64,000 nucleotides of DNA. It comes from Sphingomonas sp. MA1305. Lineage in GTDB: Bacteria > Pseudomonadota > Alphaproteobacteria > Sphingomonadales > Sphingomonadaceae. The position numbers were made by a program, and so were the translations under genes. The first letter of the stretch is position 1; each line of letters begins with the position of its first letter. The notes beneath the pieces were generated by a model that did not search any database, had not been told where the DNA came from, and saw nothing but the letters and a program-made list of their open reading frames with translations. The stretch is taken from positions 154,704-218,703 of the forward strand of contig NZ_RCVT01000005.1 of the NCBI RefSeq assembly GCF_016107325.1, given 5' to 3'. Positions 1 to 7,900 of the stretch are shown piece by piece.

Positions 1-104
1 GTCACCGACCATGGCCGCGACCAGGGCGGGACCCCCTCCTCGAGCTTCCTGACGATGAGCGCGGTGATCTCGGCCGCGACGTCGCGGCTGTCCTTCTTGG
101 GCAT
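1..104 (-). CDS. ArdC-like antirestriction protein, N-terminal fragment
   Basis: Only the first 34 codons lie in the window; the gene continues past position 1. The translation starts MPKKDSRDVAAEI and reaches KLEEGVPPWSRPW. An I-x-x-LE-x-G-x-PW-x-x-PW pattern is the hallmark of the ssDNA-binding N-terminal domain of ArdC-type antirestriction proteins, which usually carry a C-terminal zincin-like metallopeptidase domain (not visible here). The ATG at 104 has a GGAG about 8 nt upstream. It lies 73 nt downstream of the ParB-like gene on the same strand and may share its transcript. In ArdC proteins the role is protection of incoming plasmid DNA during conjugation. Confidence 0.7.
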   Translation of the reverse strand, partial: MPKKDSRDVAAEITALIVRKLEEGVPPWSRPWSV

Positions 105-177
105 GACGGATGCTCCGAAAACGAAGCGACGGCGGCGAAGCCATGGCTCCGCCGCCGTCGCGTGGTGGCACTGACGG

Positions 178-2256
178 TTATTCGGCGGCGACCAGCGCCG
201 GCTCGTCGAACTCGGCGTCGGTGAGCGCTTCGTCGCCCTCGCCCGCGACCGGATCGGCGTCGCCGAGGTCCGCGTCGTCGTCGCCGCTCTCGTCGGCCCG
301 GTCGTCGAAGCCATCGGGTTCGACGCCGTCGAGGAACCGCATCGCGTTGGGCACCCAGGCGAGCGCCTTCTCCTTGACCTCGGCCTCGACGATCGCCTCG
401 CCGGCGAACAGCTTCTCGCACGATGCCGAGATCTCGGATTTCTTCTGCGCGGCGTGGCGGCCGGACAGCGCCGGTCCGCCGACCTCGTCGAGCAGCGAGA
501 GCAGCGCGCTTTTGGTCACGCGATCGAAGAAATTCTCCGAGGTCGGCCGCCACCACGCGGCGACGTCGATCTCCATGATCGTGGCCAGCCGGTTCTGGAG
601 CGGGTTCTGCCGGGTCGCGTAGGTCGGCTTGGCCTCGAGCGACGTCGCGACCGCCCAGGCGAGCCATCCGGCCTTGGCGTCGTCGGCGAGGACGCGGAAC
701 GCCTCGAACCGCTCGACCTCGCACGCGCTTTCGGTCCAGCCGGCGTCGAGCTCCTCGCGCGCCTCGGCGAGATCGCTGCGAGCCCGGCTCCCCGGCACCT
801 CGCCGACCGTCGGGTCGAGCGGCGGTCGGGCGTGGATCGAGGTCCCGTACTGGCCGTGCCGCGAGCGGGCATCGACCATCGCGAACAGCGCGAAGTCGAG
901 CGCCAGGCCGGGATGGCCGAGCAGGGCGGCGGCAAGGATGTCGCGACGCTGGATCGCGAGCTTGTCGTAGAGGCTCGCCGACAGCGCCTTGCCGCCCGGC
1001 GCGACCGCCTCGGGACGCAGCGCCGGCACCTGCGGCTCGCCGCGCCCGGTCGGACCGGCGGTGGCCCCGCCCGTGTCGCCGGCGTCGGCATCGTCGGCGC
1101 GGATCGGCTGCTCGCTGTAATAGGTCGGCTCGACGACCATCTCGCCGCGCGGCGTCAGCGTCAGGAACACGCCGACCTGCGGCTTCAGCTCGTCGGGAAG
1201 GACCGTGGGCCGTTCCGAGAGACGCTCGCGGTCCTCGCCGAGCGCGTCGGCTTCGGCGTCGAGCCGGGCATAGTCCTCCTCGGGCAGCGCCTCGTCCTCC
1301 ATCTCGGCGTAGATCGCCTCGAGCCGGGCGTCGATCTCGTCCATCCGGGCGGTTTCCTCCTCGGTCGGCGGCACGGTCGGCAGCACGACGCGGTGCAGGC
1401 CCGCGGCAGCGTTCCAGGTGCTGCTCGACGCGACCGGCCGGATCCAGCCGAGGCCGGTTTCCTCCCCGATCCGCCGCGCCTCGGCCTCCATGATCTCGGC
1501 GCCCAGCCGCTGCGCGATCTCGGGATCGGTCCAGCGATCCCCCGCATCGCTGAAGAGATCGCGATCGACCCGACCGCCGGCGGCGGCATAGGCGTCCTCG
1601 CCGACGAGGATCGCGACCGGGTCGGTCGACTTCATCGTCTCGTTGGCGATCACGCGCCGGATCATGTCGGCATTGGCGTAGCCGTTCTGGCCGTAGCTGC
1701 CCCAGACCATCAGCTGCTTGTCGTGGCTCTCGGTCGAGGCATAGGCCTTGGCGATGTCGAGCGTGATCTCGCCCGCGGCGAGCGCGTCGAAGATCGGCTC
1801 GGCCAGCGTCGCCAGCCGCAGGCGCCCCTCGATGAAGCGGCGGGTCTGGCCGAAGCGCTTGGCCACCGCGTCGATGTCGCCGTCCTTGCCGAGGAAATGG
1901 TGGAAGGCGCGGCATTCCTCGGCCGGGGTCAGTTTGAGCTGATGAAAATTGGCCGCGAGCGAGGTTTCGCTGAGTTCGCTGGCGTCGGCTTTCAGCACCA
2001 TCACCGGCACGTCGTAATCGTCGGCGGCGATCTGTCCCTGCTCGACCAGCAGGTGGAGCGCGCGCAGGCGGCGGCCGCCATCGAACACCTCGAAATGGCC
2101 GCGCGGTTTGGTCACCGGGGTGATCAGCAGGTTCTGGAGAACGCCGCGGGCCTGGATGGCGGCGGCGAGCGGCTCGATCGCGAGATCCTTGTCCGGCGCG
2201 GTGCGGACATTGATCGGCGACAGACGCAGCTTGGCGAGCTTGACGGTCTGGATCAT
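178..2256 (-). CDS. ParB/RepB/Spo0J-family nuclease-like protein, long plasmid type
   Basis: 692 aa. Residues about 3-110 match the ParB N-terminal domain, including the GGRRLRAL box (about residues 60-67) that forms the CTP/DNA-binding pocket in ParB proteins. A KorB-like helix-turn-helix region follows (about 115-190, around AVAKRFGQTRRFIEGRL). The long C-terminal half is acidic and has no motif I recognise. At about 690 aa it is twice the length of a centromere-binding ParB. A separate parA/parB pair sits at 11.8-14.1 kb, so this is probably an accessory ParB-domain protein, not the partition protein. The ATG at 2256 follows a purine-rich leader. Confidence 0.85.
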   Translation of the reverse strand: MIQTVKLAKLRLSPINVRTAPDKDLAIEPLAAAIQARGVLQNLLITPVTKPRGHFEVFDGGRRLRALHLLVEQGQIAADDYDVPVMVLKADASELSETSLAANFHQLKLTPAEECRAFHHFLGKDGDIDAVAKRFGQTRRFIEGRLRLATLAEPIFDALAAGEITLDIAKAYASTESHDKQLMVWGSYGQNGYANADMIRRVIANETMKSTDPVAILVGEDAYAAAGGRVDRDLFSDAGDRWTDPEIAQRLGAEIMEAEARRIGEETGLGWIRPVASSSTWNAAAGLHRVVLPTVPPTEEETARMDEIDARLEAIYAEMEDEALPEEDYARLDAEADALGEDRERLSERPTVLPDELKPQVGVFLTLTPRGEMVVEPTYYSEQPIRADDADAGDTGGATAGPTGRGEPQVPALRPEAVAPGGKALSASLYDKLAIQRRDILAAALLGHPGLALDFALFAMVDARSRHGQYGTSIHARPPLDPTVGEVPGSRARSDLAEAREELDAGWTESACEVERFEAFRVLADDAKAGWLAWAVATSLEAKPTYATRQNPLQNRLATIMEIDVAAWWRPTSENFFDRVTKSALLSLLDEVGGPALSGRHAAQKKSEISASCEKLFAGEAIVEAEVKEKALAWVPNAMRFLDGVEPDGFDDRADESGDDDADLGDADPVAGEGDEALTDAEFDEPALVAAE

Positions 2257-2274
2257 CGGGAAGGCTCCTTCTTC

Positions 2275-2309
2275 GTCCGGATCAGCCCGGACACCTTCCC
2301 GCTCCCCCC
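2275..2309 (-). promoter_or_regulatory. Polypurine tract plus hairpin in the leader of the ParB-like gene
   Basis: Read on the minus strand, a G/A-rich tract (GGGGGGAGCGGG, complement of 2298-2309) is followed by a perfect 6-bp hairpin GTCCGG/CCGGAC (arms 2275-2280 and 2287-2292, loop 2281-2286), and then by the start codon about 20 nt on. The same G6AGCGGG string precedes the gene starting at 9193 and a related purine tract precedes the gene starting at 10095. The role is unknown; a shared post-transcriptional leader is an inference. Confidence 0.35.
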
Positions 2310-2443
2310 TTCCCTTTCAGCCGGCGCGATCACTCGGGCTCCCTCGCGGCGTCGCCATGACGAGCGCGTTTGCCGCGCCGATCGGGACGACGATCGTTAA
2401 GACGCCCCCCCCGATCGCCGGACCGTCCGCCGGGCTCCAGCCG

Positions 2444-3268
2444 TCAGGCCGGATCGAACGCCGGTTCGAGGTCCGGGAAGGCGGCAGCGAGCATGCGGTG
2501 CATGTAGCGGGAGAGGTTCGGGAGGCCGCGCGCGATGTCGCTGATCTCCGGGTGCATCGCCCGTGCCTGGAAGAGGCCGAGCGTCATGCCGACGACCATC
2601 GCGTCGAACGACGTCGGCTGCTCGGTGCCGAGCAGATAGTCGTTGTCGCCGAGCACCTCGGACAGCGCCAGCAGGTCCTTGCGTGCCTTTTCCACGATCT
2701 CCTCGGGCGTGTAGCGGGCGATGCCCTGATCGTAGCAGCGCCGCGCGCGGTCGGCGCGGATGGCGTCGAACGCGTCGATGACGGCCGGCGGCAGCACCGA
2801 CGGATCGCCGACGGACGCGCGCAGCAGGAAGTCCCAGCCGGCGTCGTCGCAGAACTCGTAGTAGATGACGATCCAGTAGAGATGGTCCTCGAGCATGCGC
2901 TGGACGAGGTGTCCGGTCGCCCACTGCGCGGCGCTGAGGCCGGCATCGGGGTCTGCCTGGGTCCGCTTCAGGTAGCCGATGATGAGATCGGAATCGGTCA
3001 GCTTCACGTCGCCGGCGAGGATATACGGCACCTTTCCGCGCGGCGCATCCTCGGTGCCCTGCACCGGCACGACCTCATAGGGGATGCCGAACAGCCGGAA
3101 ATACGCCTCCAGCTTGGTGGAGGGCGGCGACAGCGTCGAGAGGTGCCGCGCCACGTCGGGATTGCCGACCGCGAAACGGTAGAGCTTGGTGGCGCCGTCC
3201 GCGTCGATCCGCGCACGATCATAGGGGTTTTCGTAGACGGGCGGCAGGGCAGGCAGGTCGTTGGTCAC
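2444..3268 (-). CDS. Glutathione S-transferase-like protein (failed-axon-connections/metaxin type)
   Basis: 274 aa. The N-terminal half has a thioredoxin-like GST region: a substrate-side segment (LEAYFRLFGIPYEVVP, about 54-69), the conserved cis-proline context GKVPYI (about 78-83) and a DSDLIIGYL segment. The C-terminal half is all-helical, as in GST C-terminal domains, with LPNLSRYMHRML near the end. This layout resembles the Faxc/metaxin-like GST family more than classical GSTs. It is divergent from the TetR gene at 3353, with 84 nt between the starts, so it is the probable target of that regulator. The substrate cannot be told from the sequence. Confidence 0.75.
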   Translation of the reverse strand: MTNDLPALPPVYENPYDRARIDADGATKLYRFAVGNPDVARHLSTLSPPSTKLEAYFRLFGIPYEVVPVQGTEDAPRGKVPYILAGDVKLTDSDLIIGYLKRTQADPDAGLSAAQWATGHLVQRMLEDHLYWIVIYYEFCDDAGWDFLLRASVGDPSVLPPAVIDAFDAIRADRARRCYDQGIARYTPEEIVEKARKDLLALSEVLGDNDYLLGTEQPTSFDAMVVGMTLGLFQARAMHPEISDIARGLPNLSRYMHRMLAAAFPDLEPAFDPA

Positions 3269-3352
3269 GCATAAGCTTCATTGACTGTGGACTTTCCTAC
3301 CGTTCCGCAATTAAATGCGGCGGTCAACAATTATCTGCGGATCGGTAGGGAA
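3269..3352. promoter_or_regulatory. Divergent promoter region with inverted repeat, candidate TetR operator
   Basis: This intergenic region is AT-richer than its surroundings. It contains the inverted repeat CCGCA-ATTAAA-TGCGG at 3305-3320 and TTGAC/GTCAA half-sites at 3281-3285 and 3323-3327. A short palindrome between a TetR regulator and a divergently transcribed enzyme gene is the usual place for a TetR operator. No clean sigma-70 promoter could be assigned. Confidence 0.4.
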
Positions 3353-3997
3353 ATGGAGGAAAGCCGGCGTGCGCGGGGCCGTCCCAAGCGGATCGACGAT
3401 GGAGGCCTGCTCGACGCCGTGCAGGGCGTGTTCTGGGAAAAGGGATATGCGGGTGCGTCGCTCACCGACCTCGCCGGCGCCGCCGGCGTCAGCAGGCCGC
3501 GGCTGTACGACACCTTTCCCGACAAGGAGGCGATGTACCTCGCCGTCGTCGATCGCGTGATCGCCGAGACGGAGGCGGCGCTCGACACCGCGCTGCCGGC
3601 CGCGCGGCCGGTGCGGGATGAGCTGGCGGCGTTCTTCGCGATGTCGATCGACCATTATCTGTCCGGGGTGACGGCGCGCGGTTGCCTGGTGACGTGTACC
3701 GCGCCGGCAGAGGCGGCGGAGACGCCCGCGATCCGGGCCGCGCTCGGGCGGCTCATCGCCAGCCTCGACGGGACGTTCGAGCGTCGCTTCGCGATCGCCC
3801 GGGATCGAGGCGAAGTCTCCGCCAACATGTCGCCGGCCGTGCTCGGACGACTGGCCACGGCGATGGTGCAGAGCCTGGCGCTGCGGGCGCGCAGCGGCGT
3901 CGATCGCAGCGAGATGACCGCGATCGCCCGCGCGACCGTCGATGTGCTGGCGCCCGAGGGAGGATCGGCATCGTCTGGCCGGGATGCGCGCGCATGA
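3353..3997 (+). CDS. TetR/AcrR-family transcriptional regulator
   Basis: 214 aa from the ATG at 3353. The N-terminal helix-turn-helix reads ASLTDLAGAAGVSRPRLYDTFPDKEAMY (about residues 35-62), the standard TetR pattern. The C-terminal domain is a helical ligand-binding region (RGCLVTCTA, then a long helical tail), typical of the AcrR/NemR-like group. A TTG codon at 3281 would extend the protein but lies inside the putative operator, so the ATG after AGGGA was chosen. It probably represses the divergent GST-like gene; the inducer is unknown. Confidence 0.85.
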   Translation: MEESRRARGRPKRIDDGGLLDAVQGVFWEKGYAGASLTDLAGAAGVSRPRLYDTFPDKEAMYLAVVDRVIAETEAALDTALPAARPVRDELAAFFAMSIDHYLSGVTARGCLVTCTAPAEAAETPAIRAALGRLIASLDGTFERRFAIARDRGEVSANMSPAVLGRLATAMVQSLALRARSGVDRSEMTAIARATVDVLAPEGGSASSGRDARA

Positions 3998-4090
3998 GGC
4001 GACCATCGTGGTGGACGTCGAGCCGCGCTATCGGGGACGTCGACGGATAGCCATTGCCGATCCATGGGTCGGCCAGGAGGAGAACGCGCG

Positions 4091-4288
4091 ATGACCCCGA
4101 TCGATGTCAACACCGCCACCGCGGACGAGCTGGATGCGGTCGCCGCGCTGCAGGGCCATGGCCCGGAGATCGTCCGCTATCGCGACGAACGCGGGGGCTT
4201 CAGCGACCTGCGTCAGTTGGAGGAGGTGCCGGGCCTCGCCGGTAAGGTCGACGGCATCAGCACGGCTCTGACCGTCGGCGAGCGCTAG
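4091..4288 (+). CDS. Small helix-hairpin-helix (ComEA-like) protein
   Basis: 65 aa. The sequence opens with IDVNTATADELDAVAALQGHGPEIVRYR and continues GGFSDLRQLEEVPGL, a single helix-hairpin-helix module of the ComEA C-terminal type (NTA-x-x-x-L ... G-x-F-x-x-x-x-x-L-x-x-V-x-G). There is no signal peptide or membrane anchor, so it is likely a cytosolic, non-specific DNA-binding protein. The ATG at 4091 has an excellent AGGAGGAGA ribosome site. Its TAG stop shares the CTAG tetramer with the stop of the convergent gene at 4285. Confidence 0.7.
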   Translation: MTPIDVNTATADELDAVAALQGHGPEIVRYRDERGGFSDLRQLEEVPGLAGKVDGISTALTVGER

Positions 4289-4641
4289 TTCGGCGGCTGG
4301 GCCGGCAGCTCGCTGAGAAAGGCAGCGATCAGGTCGGGATCGATTTCGTCGCGCGGCCCGAGCGGTCGTGCGCCCCGCGCGCGGTCGATCGCCGCCTGCA
4401 GATGAATCGCGGCGTCGCTTGTGCGATGCCCGTCGCGGTCAAAGAGCGCGAGCGCCATCTTCATCAGCGAGAGCGGCACCTTGACGGCGTCGCGCGCGGG
4501 AAACCCGGCATCGTGCCTGATCATAGCGGCCGCTTGTCGCAGCCGCATCGCGCCGGCGCGGTCGCCGACCCCGTCCAGCAGCTTCGCCGCCTGTCGCGCC
4601 AGATCGAGCGCGGCGGCGGTCCCCTGTTCCGGTGTGACCAT
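4285..4641 (-). CDS. Small hypothetical protein, paralogue of the 14383-14646 product
   Basis: 118 aa, not recognised. The C-terminal part (LMKMALALFDRDGHRTSDAA, then HLQAAIDRA and RPLGPRDEIDPD) aligns with residues 9-52 of the 87-aa protein at 14383 (LMRMARSLLDREG, then ARLQQAID and ERPLAPGEEVEPG), so the two are paralogues. It is helical, with no signal peptide, membrane segment or catalytic motif visible. The ATG at 4641 is used because its paralogue starts at the equivalent place after the shared RNA element; a TTG at 4659 is an alternative. It is preceded by RNA element A. Confidence 0.6.
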   Translation of the reverse strand: MVTPEQGTAAALDLARQAAKLLDGVGDRAGAMRLRQAAAMIRHDAGFPARDAVKVPLSLMKMALALFDRDGHRTSDAAIHLQAAIDRARGARPLGPRDEIDPDLIAAFLSELPAQPPN

Positions 4642-4840
4642 GTGTCGACCCCCATCCAACAGCCGGCGACGTGCCCGGGCGGGGCACGTCGTCGCTCGAA
4701 ACCGGGTGTTAGTCTCCTTGAACGAGCCAAGGCGCGAACGCCTTTAGGCCGGGTGGCCCTGGACATGCGCGTCCGCCACCCGGTCGATCGAACCGGCTCT
4801 CGCATTCAGGGAGACTAAGCCCTGCCACGCGCTAACGTGG
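4642..4840 (-). ncRNA. Structured leader RNA, element A (copy 1 of 2)
   Basis: Read 5' to 3' on the minus strand it contains: a hairpin CCACG/CGTGG (4825-4840); a long-range closing stem TTAGTCTCC/GGAGACTAA (4810-4818 with 4709-4717); a central stem CCGGGTGG/CCACCCGG (4776-4783 with 4749-4756) capped by GGAC-GCGCAT-GTCC; a UUCG tetraloop hairpin GGCG-TTCG-CGCC (4731-4742); and a 10-bp hairpin CGACGTGCCC/GGGCACGTCG (4667-4676, 4682-4691) shortly before the start codon at 4641. The same architecture, with compensatory substitutions, occurs at 14191-14382 before a paralogous gene. It matches no riboswitch or ribozyme class I know. The exact ends are not defined by sequence. Confidence 0.75.
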
Positions 4841-4951
4841 TCCGGGGATGCTACCCGGTCGGGCTCTCGTCTGGCAAGGCGGCGAAGGCGCCATTGCCGA
4901 CCAATTGGCCGGCGCTCCAGCCGCCGCGCGGCTTCGGTCGCCGACGCAGGA

Positions 4952-7900
4952 TCATGGCGCCGCGGGCGACGACACGGCACCGGCCGACAGGCGCGCGATA
5001 AGCGCGTCCGCATCCGCCAGAGGCACGAACACGCGGGTACGGTATTGGATCACCTCGGTGAAGCAGCCGATCGACTTCAGCCATGCCAGTTGTCCGGCGG
5101 GACAGCCGACCAGCTCGAGCCGCTGCGTGCCGTTCACCAGCGCGCGCTTGACGGTGAGCCGAAACGGATGCGCGAGTTCGACGCTGCGTCCCGACAGCGC
5201 GGCCTTCGCGATCGCGGCGGGCGACAAGGCGTCCGCCGCCTCGAGCCCCAGCTTGGTGTAGAGCTGGACGACATGCTCGTCGAAGACGAGGCGCCCCAGC
5301 CACGACCGGCCCGACGCGTCGACGATTCGGTTCACGACGAGGTGATCCGACGGCAAGGCCGACCAGATCGGGAGCAGCAGGCCGGTGGCCAGCCTGATCG
5401 TCTCGACGTCGACGCACCCGGCGGCCTCGGTGGCTTCCGCGTTCCAGCCTTGCTCGAAGGCCGAGCGGTCGACCGGCGACCAGGCGGTCTCGAAGAGGTC
5501 GGCCTCGCGCAGATATTCCCGCCGGGTCGGGCGCTGAAGTTCGACCCGAGGTATCGAGGTGCCGTCCTCGGCATTCATGATGGCGCGGGCGCGGGTCTGG
5601 AGCGCGACCCGGCCGGACTTGCCATTGCGCAGGCACACCGCGTCGGGATCGCTCGCCAGGATCCGCTGGACGCGTTCGAGCGACACCACCCGCCGCGGCT
5701 GGGCGATCTCGATCGTGAGCAGGTGCGACGTGGCGCCGCTGTTCGGATCGGTGCGCAGCAGCCGGTCCTCGAGCACCGTCGCCCGCTCGACCGCGATCGT
5801 CTCGACACCGACGTCGAGGGTGCCAGCCTCGCGCGCCGCGGCCGTCCGCGCCTCCACCAGCGCCAGGAACTCGTCGAAAATCGCATTCTGGAGCGCGATC
5901 GGCAGCGCGAGCAGGCGATTGAGCCAGCGCTGGATCGGGGGCAGCTCGTCGCGCAGCACCCCATCTGTCGAGCACAGCGACAGGCCGCTCCGCCGCTCGA
6001 AGTCGTCGAGCGAGATGCTCGTAAGCTTGCCGGCGACGAGCAGGTGGAACCAGCTGACCAGCGCGGCGCACGCATATTCGCTTTCGAGATTGTCGGCCGG
6101 ATCGAAGAGATTCTGGCCGCCGGTCTGGCGCTGCCCCCGGGTCAACGCCCCGAGGCTGTCGAGGCGGCGCGCGATCGTGCTGGTGAAGCGCAGCTCGCCC
6201 TTGCAGTTGGTCGTCACCGGCCGGAACAGCGGCGAACTCGCCTGATGCGTCCGGTGCGTCCGGCCGAGCCCCTGGATCGCACGATCGGCGCGCCAGCCGG
6301 GTTCGAGCAGGAAATGGACGCGCTGCGCCCGATTCACCGCGTCGAGGCTGGCATGGTAGGAACGGCCGGTGCCGCCCGCGTCGGAGAAGACGAGGATCCG
6401 CTTGCGACCGGCCATGAATGCCGCCGCCTCCGCCTGCGCGGTGCGTGTCGAGCGGCTCTCCAGCTTCTGAACGCCGGTGCTCGCGGTGATGAGCCGCTTG
6501 GTCCGACCGGTCACCTCCGCCACCGCGTCGTGGCCGAAGTGACCGATCAGCGTATCCAGCGCCGCGCCGATCGGGGGCAACGCACACAGATGCTCGATCA
6601 TCCGGTCGCGCGCCGCCTCCGCCTCCGGATTGTGGACCGGCCGGCCATGATCGTCGACCATCGGCATCGAGCGCGCGGTCCCGGTATCGTCGGTGAAGAC
6701 CCGCATCTGCCGGGTCGGAAAGGCGCGCTCGAGATAGTCGATGATATATTCCTTGGGCGACAGATCGATGTCGAGGTCCGCGCGTTCCTCGGGCGAGAGC
6801 TCGCCGAGGCGCCGGTCGAGGATCGATTCCGCGGTCGTCACGAGCTGCAACACCACCGACTGGCCGGCCGCGAGGTGCTGTTCCACCGCGGCGATGACGG
6901 TCGGCAGCTTCATGCCGAGCAGGACCTGGCCGAAGAAGCGCTGCTTGGTCGATTCGAAGCGCGACCGCGCGGCTGCCTTGGCGCCGCCGTTGAGTGTTTC
7001 GCCGCCCATCGCGTCGACGACGGCGGTCTGCTCGAGCGCCGCCTCCATGTTCTGGTGGATCACCGCCCACGCATCGGCATAGGTATCGTAGATCGCGACC
7101 TGCTCGGGCGTCAGCGCGTGCCGCAGGATCTCGTATTCGACGCCTGCGAAGCTCAGCGCACGCGCCATGTAGAGCCCCGTCGCCTTGAGGTCGCGCGCGA
7201 CCAGTTCCATCGCCGCGATGCCGCCCTGCCGGATGCCGGCGATGAAGGCCTCGCGGTCGGCGAACGCGGTTTCGGGACCCCACAGGCCGAGCCGGACCGC
7301 ATAGGCGAGATTGTTGACGTCGGAGGCGCCGGTCGCCGAGGCGTAGAGCACGCGGGCGTCGGGGAGATGGTTCTGGAGCAGGACGCCGCAGATCCCCTGG
7401 AGCGAGCCTTTCTTGGCGCCGAGTGCGCCCTCCCCGCCCGCGACGCCGCCCATTTCGTGCGCTTCGTCGAACGCGAGGACGCCGTCGAAGTCCGCGCCCG
7501 CCCAGTCGATCAGCTGCTGGAGCCTGGTGCGGTCGCCGCGGGCGGAGCGGAGCGTCGGATAGGTGACGAAGATCACGCCGCGGTCGAGCGAGATGGGTTC
7601 GTCGATCTTCCAGTTCGAGAGCGGCTGGATGTCGGCGGACAAGCCGCCGAGCGCCGTCCAGTCGCGGCGCGCGTCTTCGAGCAGCGGCTCGTTCTTGGTC
7701 ACCCAGATATGGCGGCGACGCCCCTGCAGCCAATTGTCGAGAACACAGGCCGCCACCTGCCGCCCCTTCCCTGCCCCGGTCCCGTCGCCGAGCATGAACC
7801 CCTGGCGATACGCCTTGCCGTCGCCGGCGAGGTCGAGCCCGACACCTTCGGCGGCCGGGCGGAAGCGACCGGGCAAGGTCTGCGCCCAGGCGTGGCCCGC

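Noticed and set aside
454..2400. Long plus-strand open frame opposite the ParB-like gene
   Set aside because: It is antisense to a gene with clear ParB motifs; long antisense frames are expected in DNA of this GC content.
3281..3352. Upstream TTG start for the TetR regulator
   Set aside because: It would place coding sequence across the probable operator and adds a non-homologous N terminus; the ATG at 3353 has AGGGA upstream.
4709..4840. tRNA or tRNA-like structure in RNA element A
   Set aside because: There is no TTCGANTC T-arm in the right place, no 7-bp acceptor with CCA-type end and no anticodon arm of proper length.
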